Positions 1 to 6,322 of a DNA stretch of 8,448 nucleotides are shown here, one piece after another. This DNA is from Fidelibacterota bacterium (GTDB lineage Bacteria; Fidelibacterota; Marinisomatia; SCGC-AAA003-L08; TS1B11): contig JADFMC010000075.1 of NCBI GenBank assembly GCA_022564085.1, forward strand, positions 1 through 8,448. The letters run 5' to 3'. Made by a program: the position numbers and the translations under genes. Position 1 is the stretch's first letter, and every line of letters starts with the position of its first letter. A model generated the notes under the pieces. That model did not search any database and was not told the origin of the DNA. It saw only the letters and a program-made list of their open reading frames with translations.

Positions 1-248
1 TGAAACGTACCTTGCGGATCAAGGAGGAGATCAGGTATATGGATAACGAGGCCATAGAAGTAATGAAGGACCACGGGCTAAAAGTGATAGATATAACCGC
101 GGCGGAGAAGGCCCAGTGGGAAGAACTGCTCTCCCGTTTTGAGTACACCTTACGGGGCACGCTGGTGGATACCTTGATGTTCGATCGTGCCCTGGAATTA
201 AAGGGAGAATTGAGCCGCCTTAAACTAGAGCCGGCTGCTCCAAACTAA
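1..248 (+). CDS. TRAP transporter solute-binding protein, DctP family (3' end only)
   Basis: This is the C-terminal part of a periplasmic substrate-binding protein of a TRAP (tripartite ATP-independent periplasmic) transporter, which captures a carboxylate-type ligand and hands it to the membrane permease. The frame is open from the left edge, so the start lies outside the window and the TTG at position 12 is not a real start. About 80 residues are visible. They show the amphipathic helical tail typical of DctP proteins: a helix with MDNEAIEVMKDHGLKVIDI, then a long charged helix rich in E, L and K, and a TAA stop. The call rests partly on the neighbour, because a fused DctQM permease starts 32 bases downstream on the same strand, the usual order in TRAP operons. 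The ligand cannot be told from this tail. Confidence 0.75.
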   Translation, partial: KRTLRIKEEIRYMDNEAIEVMKDHGLKVIDITAAEKAQWEELLSRFEYTLRGTLVDTLMFDRALELKGELSRLKLEPAAPN

Positions 249-280
249 AGGCGGACTGAAGCCCCACAATTCGACAGCTG

Positions 281-2101
281 ATGCAACCCTTAATCACCCG
301 CGCACGGGAAAAAATCAGTAGGCTTGAGGATTGGGCCGCCGTGGCCATTTTAGCGGTCATGGCCATATTGCCTTGCCTGGAAGTTATCGCACGCGAAATA
401 TTCCACACCACCATCATCGGATCTATAGTCACCGTTCAGCATCTCACACTTTGGATTAGCTTTGTGGGAGCCATGTTGGCTGCGCGGCAGGGACGACTGC
501 TTACTCTGACCGGCGATACGGGCTGGCATCTGAAGCGCTGGGGCCCATGGGCAAATCTGCCGGCGGATATTGTTTCCGTGGGTGTAGCGGTTACACTAAT
601 GGCAGCCAGCTATCGCCTGATGGTGATCGAGCATTCATTTCCCCGGGCAATTGTGGGGCCCATCCAAATCTGGATGGCCCAACTGATCATGCCTTTGGGA
701 TTTGCCGTCATGGCCTGGCGCATCCTCAGGCGCAGCAACCCGGCCTGGACCTACCGTTTGGCGGTCATAGGCGGAATTTTGCTTCTAGGGATCATTGGCG
801 CTGTAGGAGGCTTACAGGATACGGGGGCCGTTTACCTTGGATTTCTTGGCTTGTTGCTCGCGGCCGTATTGGGAGCGCCGATCTTTGTACTGTTAGGCGG
901 CGCGGCCATTCTGCTATTCTGGAATGACTGGGGTGTGCTGGCCGCTATTTCCGTCGAGACCTACAGGATCGTAGTACACCCCATGCTACCGACAATCCCG
1001 CTTTTCACGATGGCCGGCTTTTTCCTGGCCGAAAGCGGCGCATCGAAACGATTAATAAGATTTTTCCGGGCCTGGTTTGGCTGGATCCCCGGCGGCACTC
1101 CGGTAGTGACGATCCTGGTTTGTGCCTTTTTTACCTCTTTCACCGGCGGATCCGGCGTGACCATCCTGGCGTTGGGCGGGTTGCTGTTCCCCATGTTGCT
1201 TCGCGAGAATTACTCCGGCCGCTTTTCTACCGGACTGCTAACGGCCTCCGGTTCACTGGGTTTGCTGTTTCCGCCCAGCTTGCCGGTCATTCTCTATGCC
1301 ATTCGATCCCAGACCCCAATAAATAGACTGTTCCTGGCCGGCATCCTTCCGGGGATTGTACTGATCACACTGGTTGCGCTCTGGAGTGTCAGACAGGGCG
1401 TTGTGCAGCATGTTAAGCGGCCACCGTTCAGAATAAAAGAAGCCTGGGAATCGTTTAAAGCGGCTAAATGGGAAGTAATCATACCGGGGATTATATTGGT
1501 GGGAATATTCGGGGGATTTGTGACCATTGTAGAAGCAGCCGCGGTTACCGTCGTATATACATTCATAATAGAGGCTTTTGTCTACAAAGATTTAAAGCTG
1601 AGCAAAGACATCGTTCCCACCATGGTACAGGGCGCCACTTTGATTGGGGGCGTGCTAATAATCATGGGCACTGCCATGGGATTGACCAGCTACCTGGTTG
1701 ACGCCCAAGTTCCTTCGAGAGCTTTACATTGGGTGCAGGCTCATATAGATTCAAAATTGGTTTTTCTCCTGGCGCTGAACGGCGCTCTGCTGCTGGTGGG
1801 CGCGCTGATGGATATCTTCTCGGCCATCATTGTGGTCGTACCTATAATTGTACCAATGGGACTGGCCTATGGGATCGACCCGGCCCACCTGGGCATCATA
1901 TTTCTGGTTAACCTGGAGCTGGGCTACTTAACGCCGCCGGTGGGAATGAATCTATTCTTGAGCAGCTACCGTTTCAAGATGCCCCTGCCAAAAGTTTATC
2001 GCGCTGTGGTGCCCTACCTGATAATCCTTGCTATCGGTGTATTGATCATCACCTATGTCCCGTGGATTACCCTGTTCATACCGTCATTAATGGGCTACTA
2101 G
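281..2101 (+). CDS. TRAP transporter fused permease, DctQ-DctM
   Basis: This 606-residue inner-membrane protein is the permease of a TRAP transporter, which uses an ion gradient to import the ligand delivered by the DctP protein encoded just upstream. Residues 1-155 form a small DctQ-type domain with about four membrane helices. Residues 160-606 form the DctM domain. Its landmarks are LGAPIFVLLGGAAILLFW (198-214), HPMLPTIPLFTMAGFFLAES (233-252), the TGGSG turn (288-292), LLFPPSLPVILYA (328-340), MDIFSAIIVVVPIIVPM (510-526) and GYLTPPVGMNLFL (548-560). DctQ and DctM are separate genes in many bacteria, and fusion is a known variant. The ATG at 281 is the only sensible start, since an in-frame TGA lies at 257 and only ATT and CTG codons fall between. 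No good Shine-Dalgarno precedes it, so translation may be coupled to the upstream gene. The substrate is unknown. Confidence 0.93.
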   Translation: MQPLITRAREKISRLEDWAAVAILAVMAILPCLEVIAREIFHTTIIGSIVTVQHLTLWISFVGAMLAARQGRLLTLTGDTGWHLKRWGPWANLPADIVSVGVAVTLMAASYRLMVIEHSFPRAIVGPIQIWMAQLIMPLGFAVMAWRILRRSNPAWTYRLAVIGGILLLGIIGAVGGLQDTGAVYLGFLGLLLAAVLGAPIFVLLGGAAILLFWNDWGVLAAISVETYRIVVHPMLPTIPLFTMAGFFLAESGASKRLIRFFRAWFGWIPGGTPVVTILVCAFFTSFTGGSGVTILALGGLLFPMLLRENYSGRFSTGLLTASGSLGLLFPPSLPVILYAIRSQTPINRLFLAGILPGIVLITLVALWSVRQGVVQHVKRPPFRIKEAWESFKAAKWEVIIPGIILVGIFGGFVTIVEAAAVTVVYTFIIEAFVYKDLKLSKDIVPTMVQGATLIGGVLIIMGTAMGLTSYLVDAQVPSRALHWVQAHIDSKLVFLLALNGALLLVGALMDIFSAIIVVVPIIVPMGLAYGIDPAHLGIIFLVNLELGYLTPPVGMNLFLSSYRFKMPLPKVYRAVVPYLIILAIGVLIITYVPWITLFIPSLMGY

Positions 2102-2291
2102 ATCCATGGTGTGCCGGCACTCATACTGGCCGCTAACGGTTATTTCTTCCGGGAGAATGAGGCCTAAGGGACGCTTGCGGCCACGGCCCAAGGCACTGGT
2201 GAACTGTTTTTAGTTGCGAGCCTGAGATTCGAGCCGGTTAAGCTCGTAGCGCGAAGAAGAATAGGTGACGGTTATGGCCGGCGACTAAATT

Positions 2292-2936
2292 TTAAAGCGG
2301 CCCGTGGCCTGACAGAAAATCGTGCTCCATGGCCAGGAGCAGGCCCTCCCGCTGGGTAGAATCGGCACTCCACCAGGGCTTCAAATCAATCAGTTGCTCT
2401 ATCACATAACGGGTGCTATCACCGAAGAAAATGGCGTCCATCCGCAGTAGGGTGGCATATTCGGAGTGAGACTCCAGGAAGCGACACTTCGCCAATGTCT
2501 TCCTGTCCAGATTCTCAGTAATCACATCAACAATCGATCCCGGGTCCAATCCTAGCCGCGCCAAAGCTTTAAGGGAAGATTTCGCGCTGGTTTTAGCACT
2601 CTTTTCAACGGCGAGACTTTTGCTCATCAACTGAATGGTGCGCTCCAGCAACTGAATGCGCATCTGGACGATCTGCTGCCTGTTTTCATTCTGGTATTTC
2701 GTTTTCCAGACGATCTCGCGAACTTCATAAGTTATCAAAGCTCCGGCCCCGACTGCTGCTGCAATTACCACGGCAGCAACCAGTGTCAGGAACAATTTGT
2801 GCCCGGCAGCCGCAATCAGCGACGCGAGTCGGGATGATTGGGATTTTTCCTTCTGCGGACCGCTACGGGTGGTAGACTTTGGTTTTGTGCTTAGTGTTTT
2901 TATTTCTTTTGGCTTCGGCTGGTTTGATTTCGCCAT
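2292..2936 (-). CDS. Hypothetical single-pass membrane protein with basic N-terminal tail and coiled-coil-like segment
   Basis: I do not recognise this 214-residue protein. Residues 1-45 form a lysine-, serine- and threonine-rich, proline-containing basic tail that looks disordered. A single hydrophobic helix follows (about 47-70, FLTLVAAVVIAAAVGAGALI). Next is a charged, glutamine- and leucine-rich helix (about 75-125) that may form a coiled coil, then a compact C-terminal region (125-214). The positive tail before the helix predicts N-in, C-out topology. The ATG at 2936 is preferred; AGGGAGA lies about 8 bases upstream, and a TTG directly before it (2939) would add one residue. It lies downstream of dnaA on the same strand, but a terminator at the dnaA stop and a 198-bp gap suggest its own promoter. 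No enzyme motif is visible, so no function is proposed. Confidence 0.7.
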   Translation of the reverse strand: MAKSNQPKPKEIKTLSTKPKSTTRSGPQKEKSQSSRLASLIAAAGHKLFLTLVAAVVIAAAVGAGALITYEVREIVWKTKYQNENRQQIVQMRIQLLERTIQLMSKSLAVEKSAKTSAKSSLKALARLGLDPGSIVDVITENLDRKTLAKCRFLESHSEYATLLRMDAIFFGDSTRYVIEQLIDLKPWWSADSTQREGLLLAMEHDFLSGHGPL

Positions 2937-3123
2937 CAAAAGTTTCTCCCTGTACTACGAAGATTATTTTCCCTAAACCGTATCAGACCGCACAGCAGGT
3001 AAAACCGGTACCGCGAACACTACGAAAGAGCTCTCCCTGGTGACGAGAGACTCAAGCTGCAACTAGAATGCCTGGAATGCAACGACGGAAATTCAGCAGT
3101 CGAGAGTCATCAGCATTCACCTG

Positions 3124-3147
3124 AAAAAGCGCAATCAGAAAATTGCG
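3124..3147 (-). terminator. Rho-independent terminator overlapping the dnaA stop codon
   Basis: Read on the minus strand, the sequence is a perfect 6-bp stem (CGCAAT / ATTGCG) around a 6-base loop TTTCTG, followed by CTTTTT. The dnaA stop TGA (3137-3135) spans the end of the loop and the start of the descending arm, so the last codons of dnaA form the ascending arm. This should end the dnaA transcript before the membrane-protein gene downstream. Confidence 0.85.
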
Positions 3148-4484
3148 TTCGAGAGCTCTTTGCGCAAGAATTCCACTCGAGACTGAAATGCGGCGTCGTT
3201 AGCAATCCGGTCTTCGATCCTCTTGCAGGCATGAATCACAGTGGAATGATCCCGTCCGGCAAAATGCAGCCCGATGCTGACTAACGATGCTTCGGTCAAT
3301 TCGCGGGCCAGGTACATAGCCAGCTGTCTGGCACGAGCTACATCCCTGGTACGGCCCTTGCCCGCCAGGGTAGTCTCTCGGATATTAAATTCATGAGAAA
3401 TTGTACGAATGATCTCATCAATTGAAACCCTTTTGACGGATTTGCGGCCGAGAATTTCCATTACCACCGTGCGCGCCAATTCCAGGGTTATTTCCTGCTT
3501 GCGAAGGGAGCTATAGGCCAATAGCCGAATTAAGGCTCCTTCAAGATCGCGGACATTGGATTTGATGCAGCGGGCGATATACTCCGTTGTTTCATAGGGA
3601 ATATCGAGGTGGTCCGCTTCCGCCTTGCGCATCAGTATGGCGATCCGGGTTTCCAAATCAGGAGACTGGATGTCGACTATCAAGCCCGATTGGAAACGCG
3701 AGATCAGCCGTTCCTCAAGGCCCAGCAGCTCACTGGGAGGCTTATCCATTGTGAGGATAATCTGCTTGCCCCGCATGAAAAGATCGTTGAAGGTATGGAA
3801 GAATTGCTCCTGCGTCTGCTCCTTTTTCTGGAAAAACTGAATATCATCAACCAGCAGAATATCCACACTGCGGAAATGATTAGAGAAGGTCGTGGTTTTG
3901 TTCTTCTGAATGGAGATAATAAAGTCTAGTGTGAACTTTTCACTGGTGGTATAAATGATCCTGGCGCCCGGCTGCTCGGCGAACACATGGTTACCCACCG
4001 CTTGAAGCAAATGTGTCTTGCCCAGCCCTACTCCGCTGTAGATCACAAGCGGGTTAAAGGCGCTTTTTCCGATCGGATCACAGACCGACAGAGCGGCGGC
4101 CTTGGCGAACTGATTGCCGGCTCCCTCAATGAAGTTCTCAAAAGTATAGCGCTTGTTAAGCTGCGTAGCCTTCGAGTAGGTGTTCTCGGGCCTATTCCCC
4201 GACGGGAGCATGGCGGGAGCATTCGCACCCGGATCTTCGCCCAGGACCACACTGTATCGTACTTTAAGGTCACGTCCGGAGGCTTGTTTCAGCGAGTCTA
4301 GGATCATTGGCCGATAATGGGAATCCAACCATTCATAATAGAACTGGCTGGGTACCTGAAGGACCAAATCCGATTCACCTAGACTAGCCACCTTCAAAGG
4401 TTCGAACCAGGTCAGGAAGGTCTGACTGGGAACACGATTTCTAATTATGGACAGACATTCCTGCCATACACCAGCTGAGTTCAA
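3135..4484 (-). CDS. dnaA: Chromosomal replication initiator protein DnaA
   Basis: DnaA is the AAA+ ATPase that binds DnaA boxes at oriC, melts the origin and loads the replicative helicase. At 449 residues it is of normal family length. Domain I is residues 1-80 (WQECLSII, TFLTWFEPL, FYYEWLDSHY). Domain II is a short linker (about 83-110). Domain III carries Walker A (SGVGLGKTH, 150-158), Walker B (ILLVDDIQFF, 209-218) and the arginine-finger stretch EERLISRFQSGL (257-268). Domain IV has the helix with GKGRTRDVARARQLAMYLAR (375-394) and the DnaA-box recognition signature AGRDHSTVIHACKRI (409-423). The start is taken as TTG (4484-4482), with a weak GAG ribosome site 6 bases before it; an upstream in-frame ATT (4490) cannot be excluded and a stop lies just beyond. 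The gene is followed by a terminator and preceded by two DnaA boxes about 55-75 bases upstream, which suggests DnaA autoregulation. Confidence 0.98.
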   Translation of the reverse strand: MNSAGVWQECLSIIRNRVPSQTFLTWFEPLKVASLGESDLVLQVPSQFYYEWLDSHYRPMILDSLKQASGRDLKVRYSVVLGEDPGANAPAMLPSGNRPENTYSKATQLNKRYTFENFIEGAGNQFAKAAALSVCDPIGKSAFNPLVIYSGVGLGKTHLLQAVGNHVFAEQPGARIIYTTSEKFTLDFIISIQKNKTTTFSNHFRSVDILLVDDIQFFQKKEQTQEQFFHTFNDLFMRGKQIILTMDKPPSELLGLEERLISRFQSGLIVDIQSPDLETRIAILMRKAEADHLDIPYETTEYIARCIKSNVRDLEGALIRLLAYSSLRKQEITLELARTVVMEILGRKSVKRVSIDEIIRTISHEFNIRETTLAGKGRTRDVARARQLAMYLARELTEASLVSIGLHFAGRDHSTVIHACKRIEDRIANDAAFQSRVEFLRKELSNAIF

Positions 4485-4537
4485 AGCAATCTCGATTCCG
4501 GGTTGTGGTTAGTAGGAAATGGAATTGACTTGGGGTG

Positions 4538-4546
4538 TTATCCACA
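4538..4546 (+). promoter_or_regulatory. DnaA box 1 (TTATCCACA)
   Basis: This is an exact match to the strong DnaA-box consensus TTATNCACA. It lies on the plus strand, about 55 bases upstream of the dnaA start codon, and begins 11 bases before the second box, one helical turn away and in the same orientation. Confidence 0.85.
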
Positions 4547-4548
4547 AG

Positions 4549-4557
4549 TTATTCACA
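4549..4557 (+). promoter_or_regulatory. DnaA box 2 (TTATTCACA)
   Basis: This second exact match to TTATNCACA is in direct repeat with box 1 at an 11-base period, so two DnaA protomers would sit on the same face of the helix. It may serve in origin binding, in repression of dnaA, or both. A weaker match ending in GCACA lies at 4562-4570. Confidence 0.82.
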
Positions 4558-4611
4558 GTTACATTGCACACATTTAAAGTTGGAATAGGCCGCAAATAGC
4601 AGTCAAGATAA

Positions 4612-4617
4612 ATTATA
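4612..4617 (-). promoter_or_regulatory. Possible -10 element (TATAAT) of a dnaA promoter
   Basis: The minus strand reads TATAAT exactly at 4617-4612, inside the AT-rich stretch. A start about 7 bases on would give a leader of roughly 120 bases containing both DnaA boxes, where bound DnaA could block transcription. I see no convincing -35 hexamer at 16-18 bases, so this is only a candidate; AT-rich origin DNA can give such a match by chance. Confidence 0.3.
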
Positions 4618-4627
4618 GAAACTGCGG

Positions 4628-4656
4628 AAAAATATTGCCGGAAGCCCGGCCGGCAA
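4628..4656 (-). terminator. Probable rho-independent terminator pointing toward dnaA
   Basis: On the minus strand, a perfect 7-bp inverted repeat TTGCCGG / CCGGCAA encloses an 8-base loop and is followed by TATTTTT. This has the form of an intrinsic terminator. It would stop minus-strand transcripts coming from 4657-4989 before they enter the DnaA boxes and dnaA, and it lies upstream of the candidate dnaA -10. No protein gene is seen whose transcript it would end. It could be an insulator of the origin, the end of a small RNA, or an origin hairpin. Confidence 0.55.
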
Positions 4657-4660
4657 CTGA

Positions 4661-4989
4661 TTGGAAGGAGTTGGGCAGGGGCAGTGATGATCCGCCTTGC
4701 TCGCCACCTACAATCGCCGGCGGTGGAGTCTTTTAACCCTGGAACCGAGGGGCATCCCGTCCGCAATACCAGTAAATCGAGGCTGGATCCCGGTTTACGA
4801 CGCACTTGATCACTTTCTCGCGAGAGTCGAACCGCGGTGACACCGCCCGGTGCAGGGCTATGAGTTATATTTCACTTCAACTCGCTGCCGCCTAACATGG
4901 ACTGCCTGCCTGAAATTCTCCCTTCCGGAGAAATCATGAGAGTAGCTTTAGTACTCGTCATATGGTATAGATTCATTGAAGGGGCAGAA
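4661..4989. other. Intergenic stretch between the candidate origin and the aminotransferase gene
   Basis: No convincing protein gene is seen here; a minus-strand open frame at 4509-4805 crosses the DnaA boxes and has no protein-like features. The stretch holds a 10-bp perfect palindrome TCTCGCGAGA (4816-4825) and a small hairpin GCGGT-GAC-ACCGC (4834-4846). A TATAGA sequence at 4966-4971 sits shortly before the aminotransferase gene but lacks a matching -35. A Shine-Dalgarno-like CGGAG precedes an in-frame ATG at 4936, an alternative start for that gene. The promoter of the aminotransferase gene should lie here, but I cannot place it. Confidence 0.5.
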
Positions 4990-6186
4990 ATGACCGCGTT
5001 GCAGTCACCGGCCTTGCTCGGTGGTGAGCCCATAACCAAAAGCGCTGATTGGCCCGGGTGGCCACCTCGCCTGTCCGGCCTTAATGAGGCCCTGGCCAAG
5101 GTGGTGGAACAGGATCGATGGGGTGTTCATTCTGATGTGGTCAAGGAGTTCGAAGAACAGTTCTCGGCATACCACGATGCACAATATGGGTTGGCCATGG
5201 CTAATGGAACCCTGGCTCTCTCGGCAATCCTTAAGGCATTAGGAATTGGGCCCGGGGATGAGGTGATTTTGCCTGCATATACCTTTCTGACCACGGCCAC
5301 CGCTGTCATGGACGTGGGGGCGAAGCCTGTGTTTGCTGATATAAGTCCCCGTACTTTCAATCTTGATCCCTCTGAAGCAGAGAAACTGGTGAACAATCGC
5401 ACCAAGGCTATCATCCCGGTGCATGTGGGCGGTAATCCTGCAGACATGAGCTCCTTCAATGGAATTGCGGCCCGGCACAATCTGCACATTATTGAAGATG
5501 CCGCCCAGGCCCACGGCGCCGGATATGGTGGCCAGAAGGTCGGTAGTCTGGGCAAGGCCAGCTTTTTCTCTTTCCAATCATCAAAGAACCTCACCGCCGG
5601 TGAGGGCGGTATAGTGCTGACCAACGACCAAGAACTCTATGAACAGCTGCACCCGATATACAATTGCGGCCGGGCGCTGAATGGGGCCTGGCACCAGCAT
5701 ATCTCGCCTGGCATGAACTACCGCCTGTCAGCATTTCAAGCCGCCGTGTTATTATTCCAGATGAAACATCTTGAGGAATGGGCCCAACTGCGTGAGTCAA
5801 ATGGCCTATACTTGGAAAAGCTGCTAAACGCCATTCCCGGGATTTCCTGCGCCCGAAGGGAACCGGAGACGGAGCGGAATGCTTACCATCTATTTATTTT
5901 TACGTATGACGAAGAAAAATTCAACGGCCTCTCAAAAGCGGGTTTTATTAAGGCTTTACAGGCTGAGGGCCTATTGGCAACCGACGGCTATCAGCCGCTC
6001 TACCTGCTGCCATTTATGGATTATTCGGGCCCACCGCTACCGGCCACTGAAAGCGTCTGCCGGCAAGGAGTTTGGCTGCGGCAATCTCAACTACTCGCGG
6101 GGCGGGGCATGATGGACAAGATCGCTGTGGCGTTCCGGAGAATCCAAAAGTTCAGCAGGCAATTAGCCGGTCTAGCGGCTGATTAG
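4990..6186 (+). CDS. DegT/DnrJ/EryC1/StrS-family PLP-dependent aminotransferase
   Basis: This 398-residue, fold-type I PLP enzyme belongs to the family that transaminates keto-sugars, keto-cyclitols and related compounds for surface polysaccharide, aminocyclitol or antibiotic pathways. The internal-aldimine lysine is K199 in FSFQSSKNLTAGEGG. The aspartate that binds the pyridine nitrogen is D170 in IIEDAAQAHGAGYGG. Other family marks are NGTLALSAILKALGIGPGDE, VILPAYTF, VKPV-like AKPVFADI, IIPVHVGGNPADM and the NCGR/GMNYRLSAFQAA region (about 220-250). The N-terminal SPALLGGEPITKSADWPGWPP and the SFQ..K motif resemble the branch with AHBA synthase and scyllo-inosose aminotransferases, but the substrate is not determined. 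ATG 4990 is chosen because GAAGGGG lies 5 bases before it and the family usually begins near this point. An in-frame ATG at 4936, also with a ribosome site, would add 18 hydrophobic residues. No sugar-pathway partner is adjacent. Confidence 0.93.
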   Translation: MTALQSPALLGGEPITKSADWPGWPPRLSGLNEALAKVVEQDRWGVHSDVVKEFEEQFSAYHDAQYGLAMANGTLALSAILKALGIGPGDEVILPAYTFLTTATAVMDVGAKPVFADISPRTFNLDPSEAEKLVNNRTKAIIPVHVGGNPADMSSFNGIAARHNLHIIEDAAQAHGAGYGGQKVGSLGKASFFSFQSSKNLTAGEGGIVLTNDQELYEQLHPIYNCGRALNGAWHQHISPGMNYRLSAFQAAVLLFQMKHLEEWAQLRESNGLYLEKLLNAIPGISCARREPETERNAYHLFIFTYDEEKFNGLSKAGFIKALQAEGLLATDGYQPLYLLPFMDYSGPPLPATESVCRQGVWLRQSQLLAGRGMMDKIAVAFRRIQKFSRQLAGLAAD

Positions 6187-6322
6187 AACAGTTTGGGCGG
6201 GCCACCCCTTTACAACCAAAATAGCGACCACCGTTCGGCGGCGGCGAAAATATTTCTCCTGTTTTTGAATGGCCGCTGGGCGATGGATTGTGCGGGAACA
6301 AGAAACTCAAAACTAGTGACTC

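Larger units (their letters stand above)
4485..4660. other. Candidate origin of replication (oriC) / dnaA control region
   Basis: This non-coding stretch lies directly upstream of dnaA. It combines two perfect DnaA boxes in tandem (4538-4546 and 4549-4557), an AT-rich segment (about 4603-4636, including ATAAATTATA and AAAAATATT) that could be the unwinding element, and a strong GC-rich hairpin at 4635-4656. DnaA boxes plus an AT-rich segment next to dnaA is the classic bacterial origin arrangement. Only two exact boxes are visible, fewer than in many well-studied origins, so it could instead be only the autoregulatory region of dnaA. The flanking genes diverge from here, as expected if replication forks leave in both directions. 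Confidence 0.5.

Noticed and set aside
2102..2291. Bidirectional terminator between the TRAP permease and the membrane-protein gene
   Set aside because: There are inverted repeats (GTGCCGGCAC at 2111-2120, CGAGC/GCTCG at 2230-2246, and CTTG..CAAG near 2174-2192 with a five-T run at 2207-2211), but none pairs a stable stem directly with a T-tract.
3025..3161. Inverted repeat AAAGAGCTCTC (3025-3035) and GAGAGCTCTTT (3151-3161)
   Set aside because: The core AGAGCTCT is self-palindromic, so two copies always look inverted. One copy lies in coding sequence and nothing else suggests a mobile-element end.
4509..4805. Minus-strand 98-residue open frame upstream of dnaA
   Set aside because: It runs across the DnaA boxes and the terminator hairpin, has no good ribosome site and its composition is not protein-like.
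6187..6322. Terminator between the convergent aminotransferase and peroxiredoxin genes
   Set aside because: Short GC-rich pairings around 6229-6243 and a T-run at 6262-6266 are not adjacent, and CTCTTAAGAG (6320-6329) is a loopless palindrome over the stop codon.
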